DNA of 18,751 nucleotides from an uncultured Flavobacteriales bacterium (GCA_946479985.1 CAMLIF010000082.1:1-18751); one strand, 5' to 3'; shown: positions 8,131 through 14,625, counted from the stretch's first letter. The notes: generated by a model not told the origin, from the sequence alone. Numbers and translations: made by a program.

Positions 8131-9162
8131 ATGGTTGAAAGCAAAAAGAACTTGAAGATCGTTATTCCCTGCAGGAATGAGGTTAACAACATTGAGGAAT
8201 GTGTGAATTCTGTCATCCAGGCGAGTGAAAACACAGATCTCAATGTGAATATTTACATTGTAGACGGGAAAAGCGACGATGGAACATTGGCTGTAATTGC
8301 TAACTTGAGTGAAAAATATCCGAATGTTCATCTGGTAGTGAATGAACATCAATTAACCCCTTATGCTTTCAACTTGGGCATCAAGACAGAAAGCCCTTTT
8401 GATTATTTAGCTATTGTTGGTTCCAGGCATGTTTTGAGCAGTAATTACTTTTCCGAAGCAGTTGCTGTGTTAAGCAAAGATCCCGAAATCTGGTGTGTCG
8501 GCGGAAGAGTAGACAACGTGTATTCTGATGAACAAGGTAAGATTACGGCTCAGGCAATGGGAACCTCTTTTGGAATGGGACTCGGTAATTTCCGGGCAGT
8601 AGAAAAATCGGGTTTTGTTGATACAGTTGGAACGCCCGTTTATCCCGCGTGGGTTTTTGAAAAAATCGGCTACTTCGATAATGAACTGACTAGAAATCAG
8701 GACGACGAGTTTAATTTCCGTGTCACGAAAGCAGGTGGAAAGATCTTTTATGTTCACCATATTTCTGTTCAGTATTATGTACGAGCTAATCGGAAGCAAT
8801 TGAAGAAACAATTTGCGCAATACGGTTACTGGAAGGTTTTTGTAAACAGAAAACACAAATCGGTAACAACGCTTCGTCAGCTAATTCCCCCTTTGTTTGT
8901 GCTTTATCTGATGTTATTGCCTTTTCCGTTTATTTTTTCATGGGCAGCCGGATTAATAGGCACAGTTCCGTTGGTATTGTATTTCCTGATGAGTTTCCTG
9001 GTTTCTGTTAAACAGGCCACATCCGTAGATGAGTTTTTCCAGTTTTTCCGGATCTTTCCCATTATTCATATTAGTTATGGAATGGGGTATTTGAAAGGGA
9101 TAATCCATTTTATGATTCTGAACAGAAAACCGTCTCAGAAAGCAAATCAGCTTACGAGGTAA
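8131..9162 (+). CDS. Glycosyltransferase family 2, ExoA-like, membrane-anchored
   Basis: 343 residues; the ATG follows the PHP stop with no gap. The N-terminal GT-A fold begins IVIPCRNEVNNIEECV and has the UDP-binding acidic block YIVDGKSDDGT (about 42-52), an atypical D-x-D region around GSRHVLS, the catalytic-base region NQDDEFNFR (D191, D192, E193) and the QYYVRANRKQLKKQFAQYGY segment. This order matches ExoA-type transferases of succinoglycan synthesis. Two or three hydrophobic helices near residues 250-300 and a last amphipathic helix anchor it in the cytoplasmic membrane. It likely adds one sugar to the lipid-linked repeat. Linkage and donor are unknown. Confidence 0.85.
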   Translation: MVESKKNLKIVIPCRNEVNNIEECVNSVIQASENTDLNVNIYIVDGKSDDGTLAVIANLSEKYPNVHLVVNEHQLTPYAFNLGIKTESPFDYLAIVGSRHVLSSNYFSEAVAVLSKDPEIWCVGGRVDNVYSDEQGKITAQAMGTSFGMGLGNFRAVEKSGFVDTVGTPVYPAWVFEKIGYFDNELTRNQDDEFNFRVTKAGGKIFYVHHISVQYYVRANRKQLKKQFAQYGYWKVFVNRKHKSVTTLRQLIPPLFVLYLMLLPFPFIFSWAAGLIGTVPLVLYFLMSFLVSVKQATSVDEFFQFFRIFPIIHISYGMGYLKGIIHFMILNRKPSQKANQLTR

Positions 9163-9232
9163 GGTTATGTTCCAACCATTCCAGGTTTTTTTGATCTTCT
9201 TGCCATGAAGAACTGTTTGCCGCTTCATTCTT

Positions 9233-9775
9233 ATGCTTTTAATAGCTTTGATTCAGAGTTGTACAGTTGAAAAGCGATTGTACAATAGAGGGTTTCATGT
9301 AGAATGGAAGAAACGCTTCAAAAAGAATGATCACTCAATTGTTACAGAAAAGAAACTGGTTAAAAGCGAGGGTATTAAAGAAGAATTTGTGAGTGAGGGA
9401 TACATAATTGAACATTCTCCTGAACAAGCTTCCGATTCACTTCAAATCCGAAACCCAGGCAAGCAAATTGGTCAGCCGGCGCATGATCAATCTATGGAAG
9501 TTAAAAAGGAACCCCCGTTTTCTTTTTCTAAACAATCTAAAACTGAGAAAAAGGTGCCCGGATATAAAAGACTGCTGAAAGCGAGTAGAGGCGGGTTTCT
9601 AAGATCTGTGTTTGCTGTTCTGCTGATCATTCTCATCCTGCCGCTATTTTTCCTGGTGATTTTTTCTTCCGGTGTATCCCTGGATCTTATATTGTTGTGG
9701 CTTTTTGGAATCTTAATGGTTGCGTTAATTATTTTCTTTATCGTAAGAATGATCTTAACGGCCGTAAGATATTGA
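9233..9775 (+). CDS. Uncharacterised lipoprotein-like protein with C-terminal membrane helices
   Basis: 180 residues from the ATG at 9233. The start MLLIALIQSC looks like the end of a lipoprotein signal peptide (C10 as the acylated cysteine) but lacks the usual basic n-region; see the finding on a possible frameshift at 9205-9211. After the cysteine comes TVEKRLYNRGFHVEWKKR, which resembles the start of small uncharacterised lipoproteins I recall from other Bacteroidota. A charged Lys/Glu-rich middle follows (about 25-120), then two hydrophobic spans at about 126-144 and 148-172. Mixed lipobox and polytopic tail is unusual. It is the only gene in the cluster without an evident polysaccharide function and is flanked by gaps of 70 and 99 nt, so it may be an insertion. 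No function is proposed. Confidence 0.62.
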   Translation: MLLIALIQSCTVEKRLYNRGFHVEWKKRFKKNDHSIVTEKKLVKSEGIKEEFVSEGYIIEHSPEQASDSLQIRNPGKQIGQPAHDQSMEVKKEPPFSFSKQSKTEKKVPGYKRLLKASRGGFLRSVFAVLLIILILPLFFLVIFSSGVSLDLILLWLFGILMVALIIFFIVRMILTAVRY

Positions 9776-9850
9776 AAACAGTAAACTTTGCTTAGACCAA
9801 TGGAAACCTCGTTTCGATTGTGTTATCACTGTGCCTTACAAGATATTTTC

Positions 9851-9858
9851 TACCTTTG
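9851..9858 (+). promoter_or_regulatory. Possible promoter of the aminotransferase-phosphoglycosyltransferase pair
   Basis: TACCTTTG fits TAnnTTTG exactly and ends 16 nt before the ATG at 9875, in the 99-nt gap after the lipoprotein gene. No convincing -33 TTTG is present at 17-23 nt upstream. The last two cluster genes could therefore be transcribed separately from the first eleven. Confidence 0.35.
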
Positions 9859-9874
9859 AGCTAAATTCGTTTTC

Positions 9875-11086
9875 ATGATTCCATTTTCTCCGCCACGTAT
9901 TGATCAACTCGTAATTGATGAAGTAACAGCCGCGCTTACATCGGGTTGGATCACTACTGGCCCGCGTACCAAATTGTTTGAAAAACAACTGACAGAATAC
10001 TGTGGTAACAAATGTACAGTTGCTGTTTCATCCTGGACTGCCGGAATGGAATTATTGTTGCGCTGGTGGGGCATTGGTCCGGGCGATGAGGTGATTATTC
10101 CCGCAATTACTTACTGCGCATCTGCAAATGTGATTGTACATACCGGCGCTACGCCTGTGATGGTAGATTTGGATCCAAAAGATTTCAATATCTCCGTTGA
10201 AGCAATTCGAAAGGCTATTACACCGAGAACAAAAGTCATTATGCCCGTTGATATAGCCGGACTTCCTTGCGATTACGATGCGATCTACGCTATGATTCAG
10301 GAACCTGAAATTGCCGCACTTTTTAAGGCTTCAAATGAAAAACAGGAAAAATTAGGCCGAATTCTGATTGCAGCAGATGCAGCTCATTCCTTTGGTGCTA
10401 CTTACAATGGGAAACGTGCCGGGGCTTTGGCTGATGTAAGCTGTTTCTCTTTCCATGCGGTAAAGAATCTCACAACTGCTGAAGGTGGAACCATGAGCAT
10501 CAATTTACCCGATTCGTTTGACCACGAGGAGATTTACAAAGATTTATGTATTAAAATCCTGCACGGACAAAGCAAAGATGCTCTTGCAAAAGCTCAGAAA
10601 GGTGCATGGAGATACGATGTTTTGGAACCGGGTTTCAAATGCAACATGACCGATCTGCAGGCCGCAATTGGCTTGGTAGAACTTGGCCGTTTTCACGAGA
10701 ATACAGATAGAAGAAGAACCATTTGCCTTGCATACAATGAAGGATTGAAAAATGAACCGTGGGCGCTGCTTCCTGTTTTTAAAGATGAAAAACGCGAAAC
10801 CTGCTATCACTTATACCAGTTGCGTATTGATGGTGCAACAGAGTCTCAACGCGATGCGATTATGCAGGCGATTTTCGACCAGGATGTTTCTGTGAATGTG
10901 CATTTTCAGCCGCTTCCTATCTTAACGGCATACAAAAATATGGGCTATAAGATGGAAGATTATCCGGAGGCCTGGGCAAAATATTCCAATGAGATTACAC
11001 TTCCGGTATATTTCGATTTAACCGATGAACAGGTTCAAATTGTTATTGGGGCTGTGAAAAACGCGGTGAAACAAGTTCTTGGATGA
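9875..11086 (+). CDS. DegT/DnrJ/EryC1/StrS sugar aminotransferase (ArnB/PglE-like)
   Basis: 403 residues. These PLP enzymes transaminate keto nucleotide sugars, typically at C4 or C3. Visible are SGWITTGPRTKLFEK, SSWTAGMELLL (cofactor phosphate loop), PAITYCASANVI, the pyridine-binding D168 in AADAAHSFGA, and the PLP lysine K197 in SFHAVKNLTTAEGG. The last block and LEPGFKCNMTDLQAAIGL closely follow ArnB-type C4 aminotransferases. About 20-25 extra residues (MIQEPEIAALFKASNEKQE region, about 143-163) precede the aspartate strand. Its product is probably a 4-amino-deoxy sugar nucleotide. No 4,6-dehydratase or N-acetyltransferase partner is in the window; they may lie upstream. The end overlaps the next gene by 4 nt (ATGA). 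Confidence 0.9.
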   Translation: MIPFSPPRIDQLVIDEVTAALTSGWITTGPRTKLFEKQLTEYCGNKCTVAVSSWTAGMELLLRWWGIGPGDEVIIPAITYCASANVIVHTGATPVMVDLDPKDFNISVEAIRKAITPRTKVIMPVDIAGLPCDYDAIYAMIQEPEIAALFKASNEKQEKLGRILIAADAAHSFGATYNGKRAGALADVSCFSFHAVKNLTTAEGGTMSINLPDSFDHEEIYKDLCIKILHGQSKDALAKAQKGAWRYDVLEPGFKCNMTDLQAAIGLVELGRFHENTDRRRTICLAYNEGLKNEPWALLPVFKDEKRETCYHLYQLRIDGATESQRDAIMQAIFDQDVSVNVHFQPLPILTAYKNMGYKMEDYPEAWAKYSNEITLPVYFDLTDEQVQIVIGAVKNAVKQVLG

Positions 11087-11673
11087 AACGCTGCTTCGAT
11101 ATCGTTGTTTCACTAATCATTCTTTGTTGTTTTCTTCCGTTTGGAATTTTAATTGCAGTTGCAATTACTCTGGAATCAAGAGGCGGAGTTTTTTACCGGC
11201 AGGAACGGGTAGGTAAGAACGGTGTTAAATTTCGCTTATGGAAGTTTCGTACCATGCGGAAAAATGCCGATAAGTTAGGGCAGCTAACCGTTGGCATGAG
11301 AGATCCCCGAATTACACGTATTGGTTTATTCATCAGAAAAGTAAAACTCGACGAATTTCCGCAATTTTTAAATGTTTTATTTGGAGAAATGAGCGTTGTT
11401 GGGCCACGTCCCGAAGTTCAGGAATATGTAGATCTGTATTCTCCGGACCAGCGAATTGTACTTAGCGTAAAACCCGGAATTACAGATTATGCTTCATTGG
11501 AATACTTCAATGAAAACGAAATACTGGGGAATTCAGACAATCCGCGCGAAACATATATCCACGAAGTCATGCCTGCCAAGATTGAACTGAATAAAAAATA
11601 TATCAGCAAACCAACTTTAGGCACCGACCTGAAGATCATGTGGCAAACGTTCGTGAAGATCATCTCAAAATAA
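11083..11673 (+). CDS. Initiating phosphoglycosyltransferase (bacterial sugar transferase, PglC/WcaJ type)
   Basis: 196 residues, the size of small monotopic enzymes such as PglC. It moves a sugar 1-phosphate from a UDP-sugar to undecaprenyl phosphate, starting repeat-unit assembly at the cytoplasmic membrane. One N-terminal hydrophobic hairpin (about 8-30) is followed by GGVFYRQERVGKNG, FRLWKFRTM, DPRITRIGLFIRK, the catalytic D90-E91 pair in KLDEFPQFLNVL, GEMSVVGPRPE and KPGITDYASLEY. All are signature blocks of the family. Tight coupling to the aminotransferase suggests that the first sugar is an amino-deoxy sugar, as in PglC. Being last in the cluster is less common than being first. Confidence 0.93.
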   Translation: MKRCFDIVVSLIILCCFLPFGILIAVAITLESRGGVFYRQERVGKNGVKFRLWKFRTMRKNADKLGQLTVGMRDPRITRIGLFIRKVKLDEFPQFLNVLFGEMSVVGPRPEVQEYVDLYSPDQRIVLSVKPGITDYASLEYFNENEILGNSDNPRETYIHEVMPAKIELNKKYISKPTLGTDLKIMWQTFVKIISK

Positions 11674-11740
11674 GAATTGGCACTGAATACCTACGCAGTA
11701 GCTACAGCATAGGTGCAGCGGAGTCGAAGTGTCAATTCTT
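11672..11740 (+). terminator. Long hairpin across two convergent stop codons; probable bidirectional terminator, REP-like
   Basis: The arms AAGAATTGGCACT (11672-11684) and AGTGTCAATTCTT (11728-11740) pair over 13 bp with one G-T wobble. Inside are ACCTA (11689-11693) and TAGGT (11710-11714), which can pair, and the 8-bp palindrome GTAGCTAC (11698-11705). The arms include the stop codon region of the phosphoglycosyltransferase and, on the other strand, of the small T9SS gene. There is no long T tract, but the stem ends in TT on both strands. The GCGGAGTCGAAGTG segment (11717-11730) resembles a dispersed intergenic repeat I recall from other bacterial genomes; that recollection is unverified. 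Confidence 0.6.
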
Positions 11741-12058
11741 GTAGATGTTGCGCTTTTCAATATTCCCATCCCTGCCAACCACGTAAACGAATAACCAGCC
11801 TGAAGGCAGATCATGCAATGAAAAACACCAGTTTGGCATTGGAGGAGCTTTTACCAGGCTTCCGTTCAAATCAAAAATCTGAATATCCTGTATCTCACGG
11901 TTCGATTTTACCATCAATAAATCGCTTGTAGGATTCGGATAGCACGTAATTTCCCAGGCTTCCTGAGTTAAAGAGTCAATGTCTTGTGCAAAGCTTAAAT
12001 TCGCGCATAGCAAACTCAAGGCAAAAATCGAGCGTTTCATTTTAATTGGGTTTTTCAT
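11732..12058 (-). CDS. Small secreted protein: signal peptide plus T9SS type A sorting domain only
   Basis: 108 residues. A signal peptide (MKRSIFALSLLCANLSFAQ, ending near residue 24-25) is followed by only about 14 linker residues and then directly by a C-terminal type IX secretion domain. This shows CYPNPTSDLLMV (residues 39-50), IQIFDLNGSLV, LPSGWLFVYVV and the basic end EKRNIYKN. No cargo domain is present. Such domains normally direct export through the outer membrane and are cleaved off. The start is either the codon at 12058 (MKNPIK leader) or the internal Met at 12040, which gives a more typical signal peptide. It may be a remnant of a larger secreted protein or a true mini-substrate. 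Two cysteines (in TCYPNP and NWCFS) are unusual for the domain. Confidence 0.75.
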   Translation of the reverse strand: MKNPIKMKRSIFALSLLCANLSFAQDIDSLTQEAWEITCYPNPTSDLLMVKSNREIQDIQIFDLNGSLVKAPPMPNWCFSLHDLPSGWLFVYVVGRDGNIEKRNIYKN

Positions 12059-12157
12059 TCTAACGAAGTGATTGATGTTGGTTACAAGTTTTCATGATCA
12101 ATTATCAAGTTCAATAAATGCTTCCATCTGATAAGCCATAATTTGGCAATTGATAAT

Positions 12158-12165
12158 TACTTTTA
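12158..12165 (+). promoter_or_regulatory. Possible promoter box TACTTTTA, 4 nt before the ATL start
   Basis: TACTTTTA differs from TAnnTTTG only in the last base and is separated from the ATG at 12170 by GCTC. The -33 position has no clear TTTG (one at 12142-12145 is too close). A 9-bp inverted repeat, AATTATCAA (12100-12108) and TTGATAATT (12150-12158), brackets the divergent intergenic region and touches this box. Confidence 0.35.
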
Positions 12166-12169
12166 GCTC

Positions 12170-12526
12170 ATGAAAACAACATCTATTCGGGAATCACAGG
12201 CCGATTTTTTCGATCGCGTTTACCAGGTTGTACGTCTGGTTCCGTTTGGCAGGGCAACTTCTTACGGTGCAATTGCAAAATACCTGGGAGCGGCACGTTC
12301 AAGCAGAATGGTTGGCTATGCAATGAATAGTGCGCACCTGGATGCTACAATTCCTGCACATAGAGTTGTAAATAGATTGGGAATTTTATCCGGGAAGCAT
12401 CATTTTCCGGCCGACAAACCAATGGAAGAGTTGTTGAAATCAGAAGGTGTTTCGGTCAAAAACGATCAGATCGAAAATTGGTCAGCAATATTTTGGAATC
12501 CCGAAACCGAGCTTCAAATAGATTAA
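12170..12526 (+). CDS. Alkyltransferase-like protein (MGMT family, no reactive cysteine)
   Basis: 118 residues, corresponding to the DNA-binding domain of O6-methylguanine-DNA methyltransferase. The helix-turn-helix region PFGRATSYGAIAKYLGAARS and the arginine finger (R46 in SSRMVGYAMNS) are present, but the active-site PCHR motif reads IPAHRVVN, with A63 in place of the methyl-accepting cysteine. This is the hallmark of alkyltransferase-like (ATL) proteins, which bind and flip O6-alkylguanine without repairing it and pass the lesion to nucleotide excision repair. The N-terminal MGMT domain is absent, as expected. The stop codon overlaps that of the opposite-strand lipoprotein gene in a shared TTAA. 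Confidence 0.92.
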   Translation: MKTTSIRESQADFFDRVYQVVRLVPFGRATSYGAIAKYLGAARSSRMVGYAMNSAHLDATIPAHRVVNRLGILSGKHHFPADKPMEELLKSEGVSVKNDQIENWSAIFWNPETELQID

Positions 12527-12819
12527 GGGAATTTTTTTGTTAACTCATTAGCCCGAGGCGTACGCATTTCCTTCAAATTACTTCTGTAATCTTCAATAGT
12601 AGATAGAAACAAGCGTTTATTGCCAGATAAATGAGCACATTTCTGAAGATCTTCCTGAGTTTTTCGCTCAGTAGCTTTAGCTTGTTTTTCCGAATCGTTT
12701 AATTGGCTTACTTCCTTCTCTACCATTTCTTTTCCTTCAGCCAGTTGTCGTTCATATTCGGACTGACATGATAAGGAAATGATTAACAGTAGAAAAGTAC
12801 CAATAGTAGCAGTTTTCAT
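12523..12819 (-). CDS. Small uncharacterised lipoprotein, Glu/Lys-rich
   Basis: 98 residues. The N-terminus MKTATIGTFLLLIISLSCQS is a clear lipoprotein signal peptide with lipobox SLSC (C18 acylated). The mature part, about 80 residues, is highly charged (E, K, Q, R) and predicted largely helical, perhaps coiled coil, with one further cysteine (in LQKCAHLSG). I do not recognise a domain. It ends convergently with the ATL gene, sharing TTAA, and has its own promoter-like boxes 4 nt upstream of the ATG. An outer-membrane or periplasmic-face location is likely. Confidence 0.72.
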   Translation of the reverse strand: MKTATIGTFLLLIISLSCQSEYERQLAEGKEMVEKEVSQLNDSEKQAKATERKTQEDLQKCAHLSGNKRLFLSTIEDYRSNLKEMRTPRANELTKKFP

Positions 12820-12823
12820 GCGG

Positions 12824-12851
12824 TAAAGATAGAACGAAGAATTTCGTCAAA
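12824..12851 (-). promoter_or_regulatory. Promoter of the small lipoprotein gene
   Basis: On the minus strand, TTTG (12851-12848) and TATCTTTA (12831-12824) are separated by 16 nt, close to the Bacteroidota TTTG / TAnnTTTG arrangement. The -7-like box ends 4 nt (CCGC) before the ATG at 12819. Confidence 0.5.
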
Positions 12852-12924
12852 CAAATTATTCGTTCCCTCAAAAGAGGGATTTATTCATTTGTTTTTGTTA
12901 AATATTCATACAAACAATTATTCG
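12848..12924 (+). repeat. Direct repeat pair flanking a small hairpin in the divergent intergenic region
   Basis: CAAACAAATTATTCG (12848-12862) recurs as CAAACAATTATTCG (12911-12924), identical except for one A. Between them is a perfect hairpin, TCCCTC AAAA GAGGGA (12864-12879). The first copy covers the -33 element of the minus-strand lipoprotein gene; the second lies upstream of the SDR promoter. Such spacing (63 nt, about six helical turns) would suit a shared regulator, but chance duplication in AT-rich DNA is possible. Confidence 0.45.
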
Positions 12925-12939
12925 GATGTTTTTTATGCC

Positions 12940-12972
12940 TTTAACCTAAGAACAAAATGATGCGTAACTTTA
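12940..12972 (+). promoter_or_regulatory. Possible promoter of the SDR gene
   Basis: TTTA (12940-12943), 21 nt, then TAACTTTA (12965-12972), which matches TAnnTTTG except for the last base. It ends 4 nt (AGCT) before the GTG start at 12977. Confidence 0.4.
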
Positions 12973-12976
12973 AGCT

Positions 12977-13990
12977 GTGATATTAGTAACTGGAGCAACC
13001 GGATTATTGGGCTCTCATGTAGTGGTCGACTATTTGAGAAAAGGCGAAACCGTGCGTGCATTATATCGATTTGAAGAGCGAAAGAAAATAGTTCGTAAAC
13101 TGTTAGATCATTATTGTGCAGATGAGGCTGCCGAATTGTTTAATCGCATCGATTGGTTTAAAGGAGATATCTTAAACCTCAGCGATTTGAAAGAAGCATT
13201 TGTTGGAATTGAACGTGTGGTTCATTGTGCGGCTTTAGTCTCCTTCCAAAAAAGAGATTTTTACAAATTGTGGGAAATCAACAGGGAAGGAACTGCGAAT
13301 ATGGTGAATGCAGCACTGGATTCTGAAGTAAAACATTTCGTACATGTTTCTTCTACAGCTGCAGTAGGAACCGATGGTCAAAAGCCAGACGGATTGAAAC
13401 GTGAAACAAATCACTGGAACGCCAACGAAATTGCAAGCACCTATTCTTATACAAAGTTTAGTGCCGAAAAAGAAGTCTGGAGAGGAATTGAAGAAGGTCT
13501 GAATGCTGTAATCGTTAATCCGAGTGTAATGTTTGGTCCGGGATCATGGAACGAATCATCACTAACTATTTTCAGAACTATTGCCAACGGTTTCAATTAC
13601 TATTCTGTCGGAGGAAACGCATTTGTAGATGTTCGTGACGTTTCAAAGGTGATTCTGAACCTGCAAAATGAAAATGCAGTAAATGAACGTTATTTGGTTA
13701 CCGGTCACAATGTGTCATTCAAAGAATTGTTTGATCTGATGGCTTTCTATATGAAACGGCAAGCTCCGGGCAAAAAAGCAACACCTTTTCTTACATATCT
13801 CGCGTGGATTGCTTCGGGTATGAAAAGTTTCTTTACCGGAACCGATGCCACACTTACTAAAGATTCAATTCGCAGTGCAATGGGAACATCACGTTTTTCA
13901 ACGGAAAAATTACTTCAGAAATACCCTGGTTTTGAATTTACGCCTTTAGCAGACACAATCCGGGAAACAATCGCCGGAAGAATGGATTAG
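12977..13990 (+). CDS. NAD(P)-dependent epimerase/dehydratase family protein (extended SDR, dihydroflavonol-reductase-like)
   Basis: 337 residues from a GTG start; [16 protein letters not shown] begins exactly at the Rossmann nucleotide-binding motif (TGATGLLG, 5-12), so no upstream extension is needed. The acidic DIL turn (GDILNL), [17 protein letters not shown] and the catalytic Y156-x3-K160 (YSYTK) are present, followed by NPSVMFGPG. This pattern fits the dihydroflavonol-4-reductase-like branch of extended SDRs, often found as single genes in Bacteroidota. The substrate is unknown. It is separated from the polysaccharide cluster by a terminator and three genes and is probably not part of it. 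Its stop overlaps the engB stop by 4 bp in convergent orientation. Confidence 0.87.
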   Translation: MILVTGATGLLGSHVVVDYLRKGETVRALYRFEERKKIVRKLLDHYCADEAAELFNRIDWFKGDILNLSDLKEAFVGIERVVHCAALVSFQKRDFYKLWEINREGTANMVNAALDSEVKHFVHVSSTAAVGTDGQKPDGLKRETNHWNANEIASTYSYTKFSAEKEVWRGIEEGLNAVIVNPSVMFGPGSWNESSLTIFRTIANGFNYYSVGGNAFVDVRDVSKVILNLQNENAVNERYLVTGHNVSFKELFDLMAFYMKRQAPGKKATPFLTYLAWIASGMKSFFTGTDATLTKDSIRSAMGTSRFSTEKLLQKYPGFEFTPLADTIRETIAGRMD

Positions 13991-14601
13991 TCTATATCTG
14001 CGGTCTTAAGATCTTCCATGATTTCGTCAATGTACCCAAGCAACTTTTCCTGACCGAATTTGGTCTCTGCTGATGTAGTGAAGATTGGAGGTAATTCGTC
14101 CCAATACTCCATCATAGCTTTCTTGTAAGCAGCTAAATTTTTCTGTAATCCGGAAGTCGACAGCTTGTCGGTTTTTGTGAACACCATAGAAAACGGAAGT
14201 CCCTCTTCTGCGCACCAACCCATAAATTCAATGTCAATTTTTTGTGGTTCTAATCTGGAATCAAGTAACACGAAAATATTGATCAGTGTCTTCCTTTTGG
14301 TTAAATAATCTGCAATGAAGCGCTCCCATTGAGAACGGCTGCTTTTAGATGCTTTGGCATAACCATAACCTGGTAAATCAACCAGGTACCATTCTTTGTT
14401 TATAATAAAATGGTTTATTAACTGTGTTTTCCCGGGTCTTCCGGATGTTTTGGCTAAATCTTTTTTATCCACCAACATATTGATCAGAGAGGACTTTCCA
14501 ACGTTCGATCGGCCAATAAAAGCGAATTCCGGCTTGCCGTCAGTAGGACATTCATTAATGTCGGTATTACTAATTACGAATTTTGCTTCTTTGATAATCA
14601 T
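13987..14601 (-). CDS. engB: Ribosome biogenesis GTP-binding protein EngB (YsxC/YihA)
   Basis: 204 residues, the normal size. EngB is an essential TRAFAC GTPase that assists assembly of the large ribosomal subunit. All GTPase motifs are visible: G1 GRSNVGKS (30-37), G2 with the conserved [10 protein letters not shown] region (56-65), G3 DLPGYG (75-80), G4 TKTDK (142-146) and G5 TSA (176-178). The EngB-specific [11 protein letters not shown] stretch is intact. A TATCTTTG promoter box lies upstream. The ATG at 14601 is the natural start, with [11 protein letters not shown] as the first strand. Confidence 0.97.
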   Translation of the reverse strand: MIIKEAKFVISNTDINECPTDGKPEFAFIGRSNVGKSSLINMLVDKKDLAKTSGRPGKTQLINHFIINKEWYLVDLPGYGYAKASKSSRSQWERFIADYLTKRKTLINIFVLLDSRLEPQKIDIEFMGWCAEEGLPFSMVFTKTDKLSTSGLQKNLAAYKKAMMEYWDELPPIFTTSAETKFGQEKLLGYIDEIMEDLKTADID

Positions 14602-14617
14602 GTTGTGAATTTTGCCT

Positions 14618-14625
14618 CAAAGATA
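14618..14625 (-). promoter_or_regulatory. Possible promoter of engB (TATCTTTG box)
   Basis: The minus strand reads TATCTTTG, an exact TAnnTTTG match, 16 nt before the engB ATG. A TTG is present only at a slightly long distance (25 nt upstream). Together with the protease promoter on the other side, this is the main recognisable content of the 290-nt gap at 14602-14891; the rest is AT-rich and without evident structure. Confidence 0.45.

Noticed and set aside
11672..11740. Hairpin as an attachment site or integron recombination site
   Set aside because: No integrase, no tRNA and no core-site motif is present; overlap with two stop codons is better explained by termination or a palindromic repeat.
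11713..11931. Open frame on the + strand, 72 codons
   Set aside because: It is antisense to the T9SS mini-gene, begins inside the hairpin, and has no recognisable protein features.
12977..13990. SDR gene as the missing sugar 4,6-dehydratase of the cluster
   Set aside because: It is separated by a terminator and three unrelated genes, has its own promoter box, and its motifs fit the dihydroflavonol-reductase-like branch better than the RmlB/PglF type.
14396..14608. Open frame on the + strand opposite engB
   Set aside because: It lies wholly antisense to a conserved essential gene, and its composition mirrors that gene's complement.
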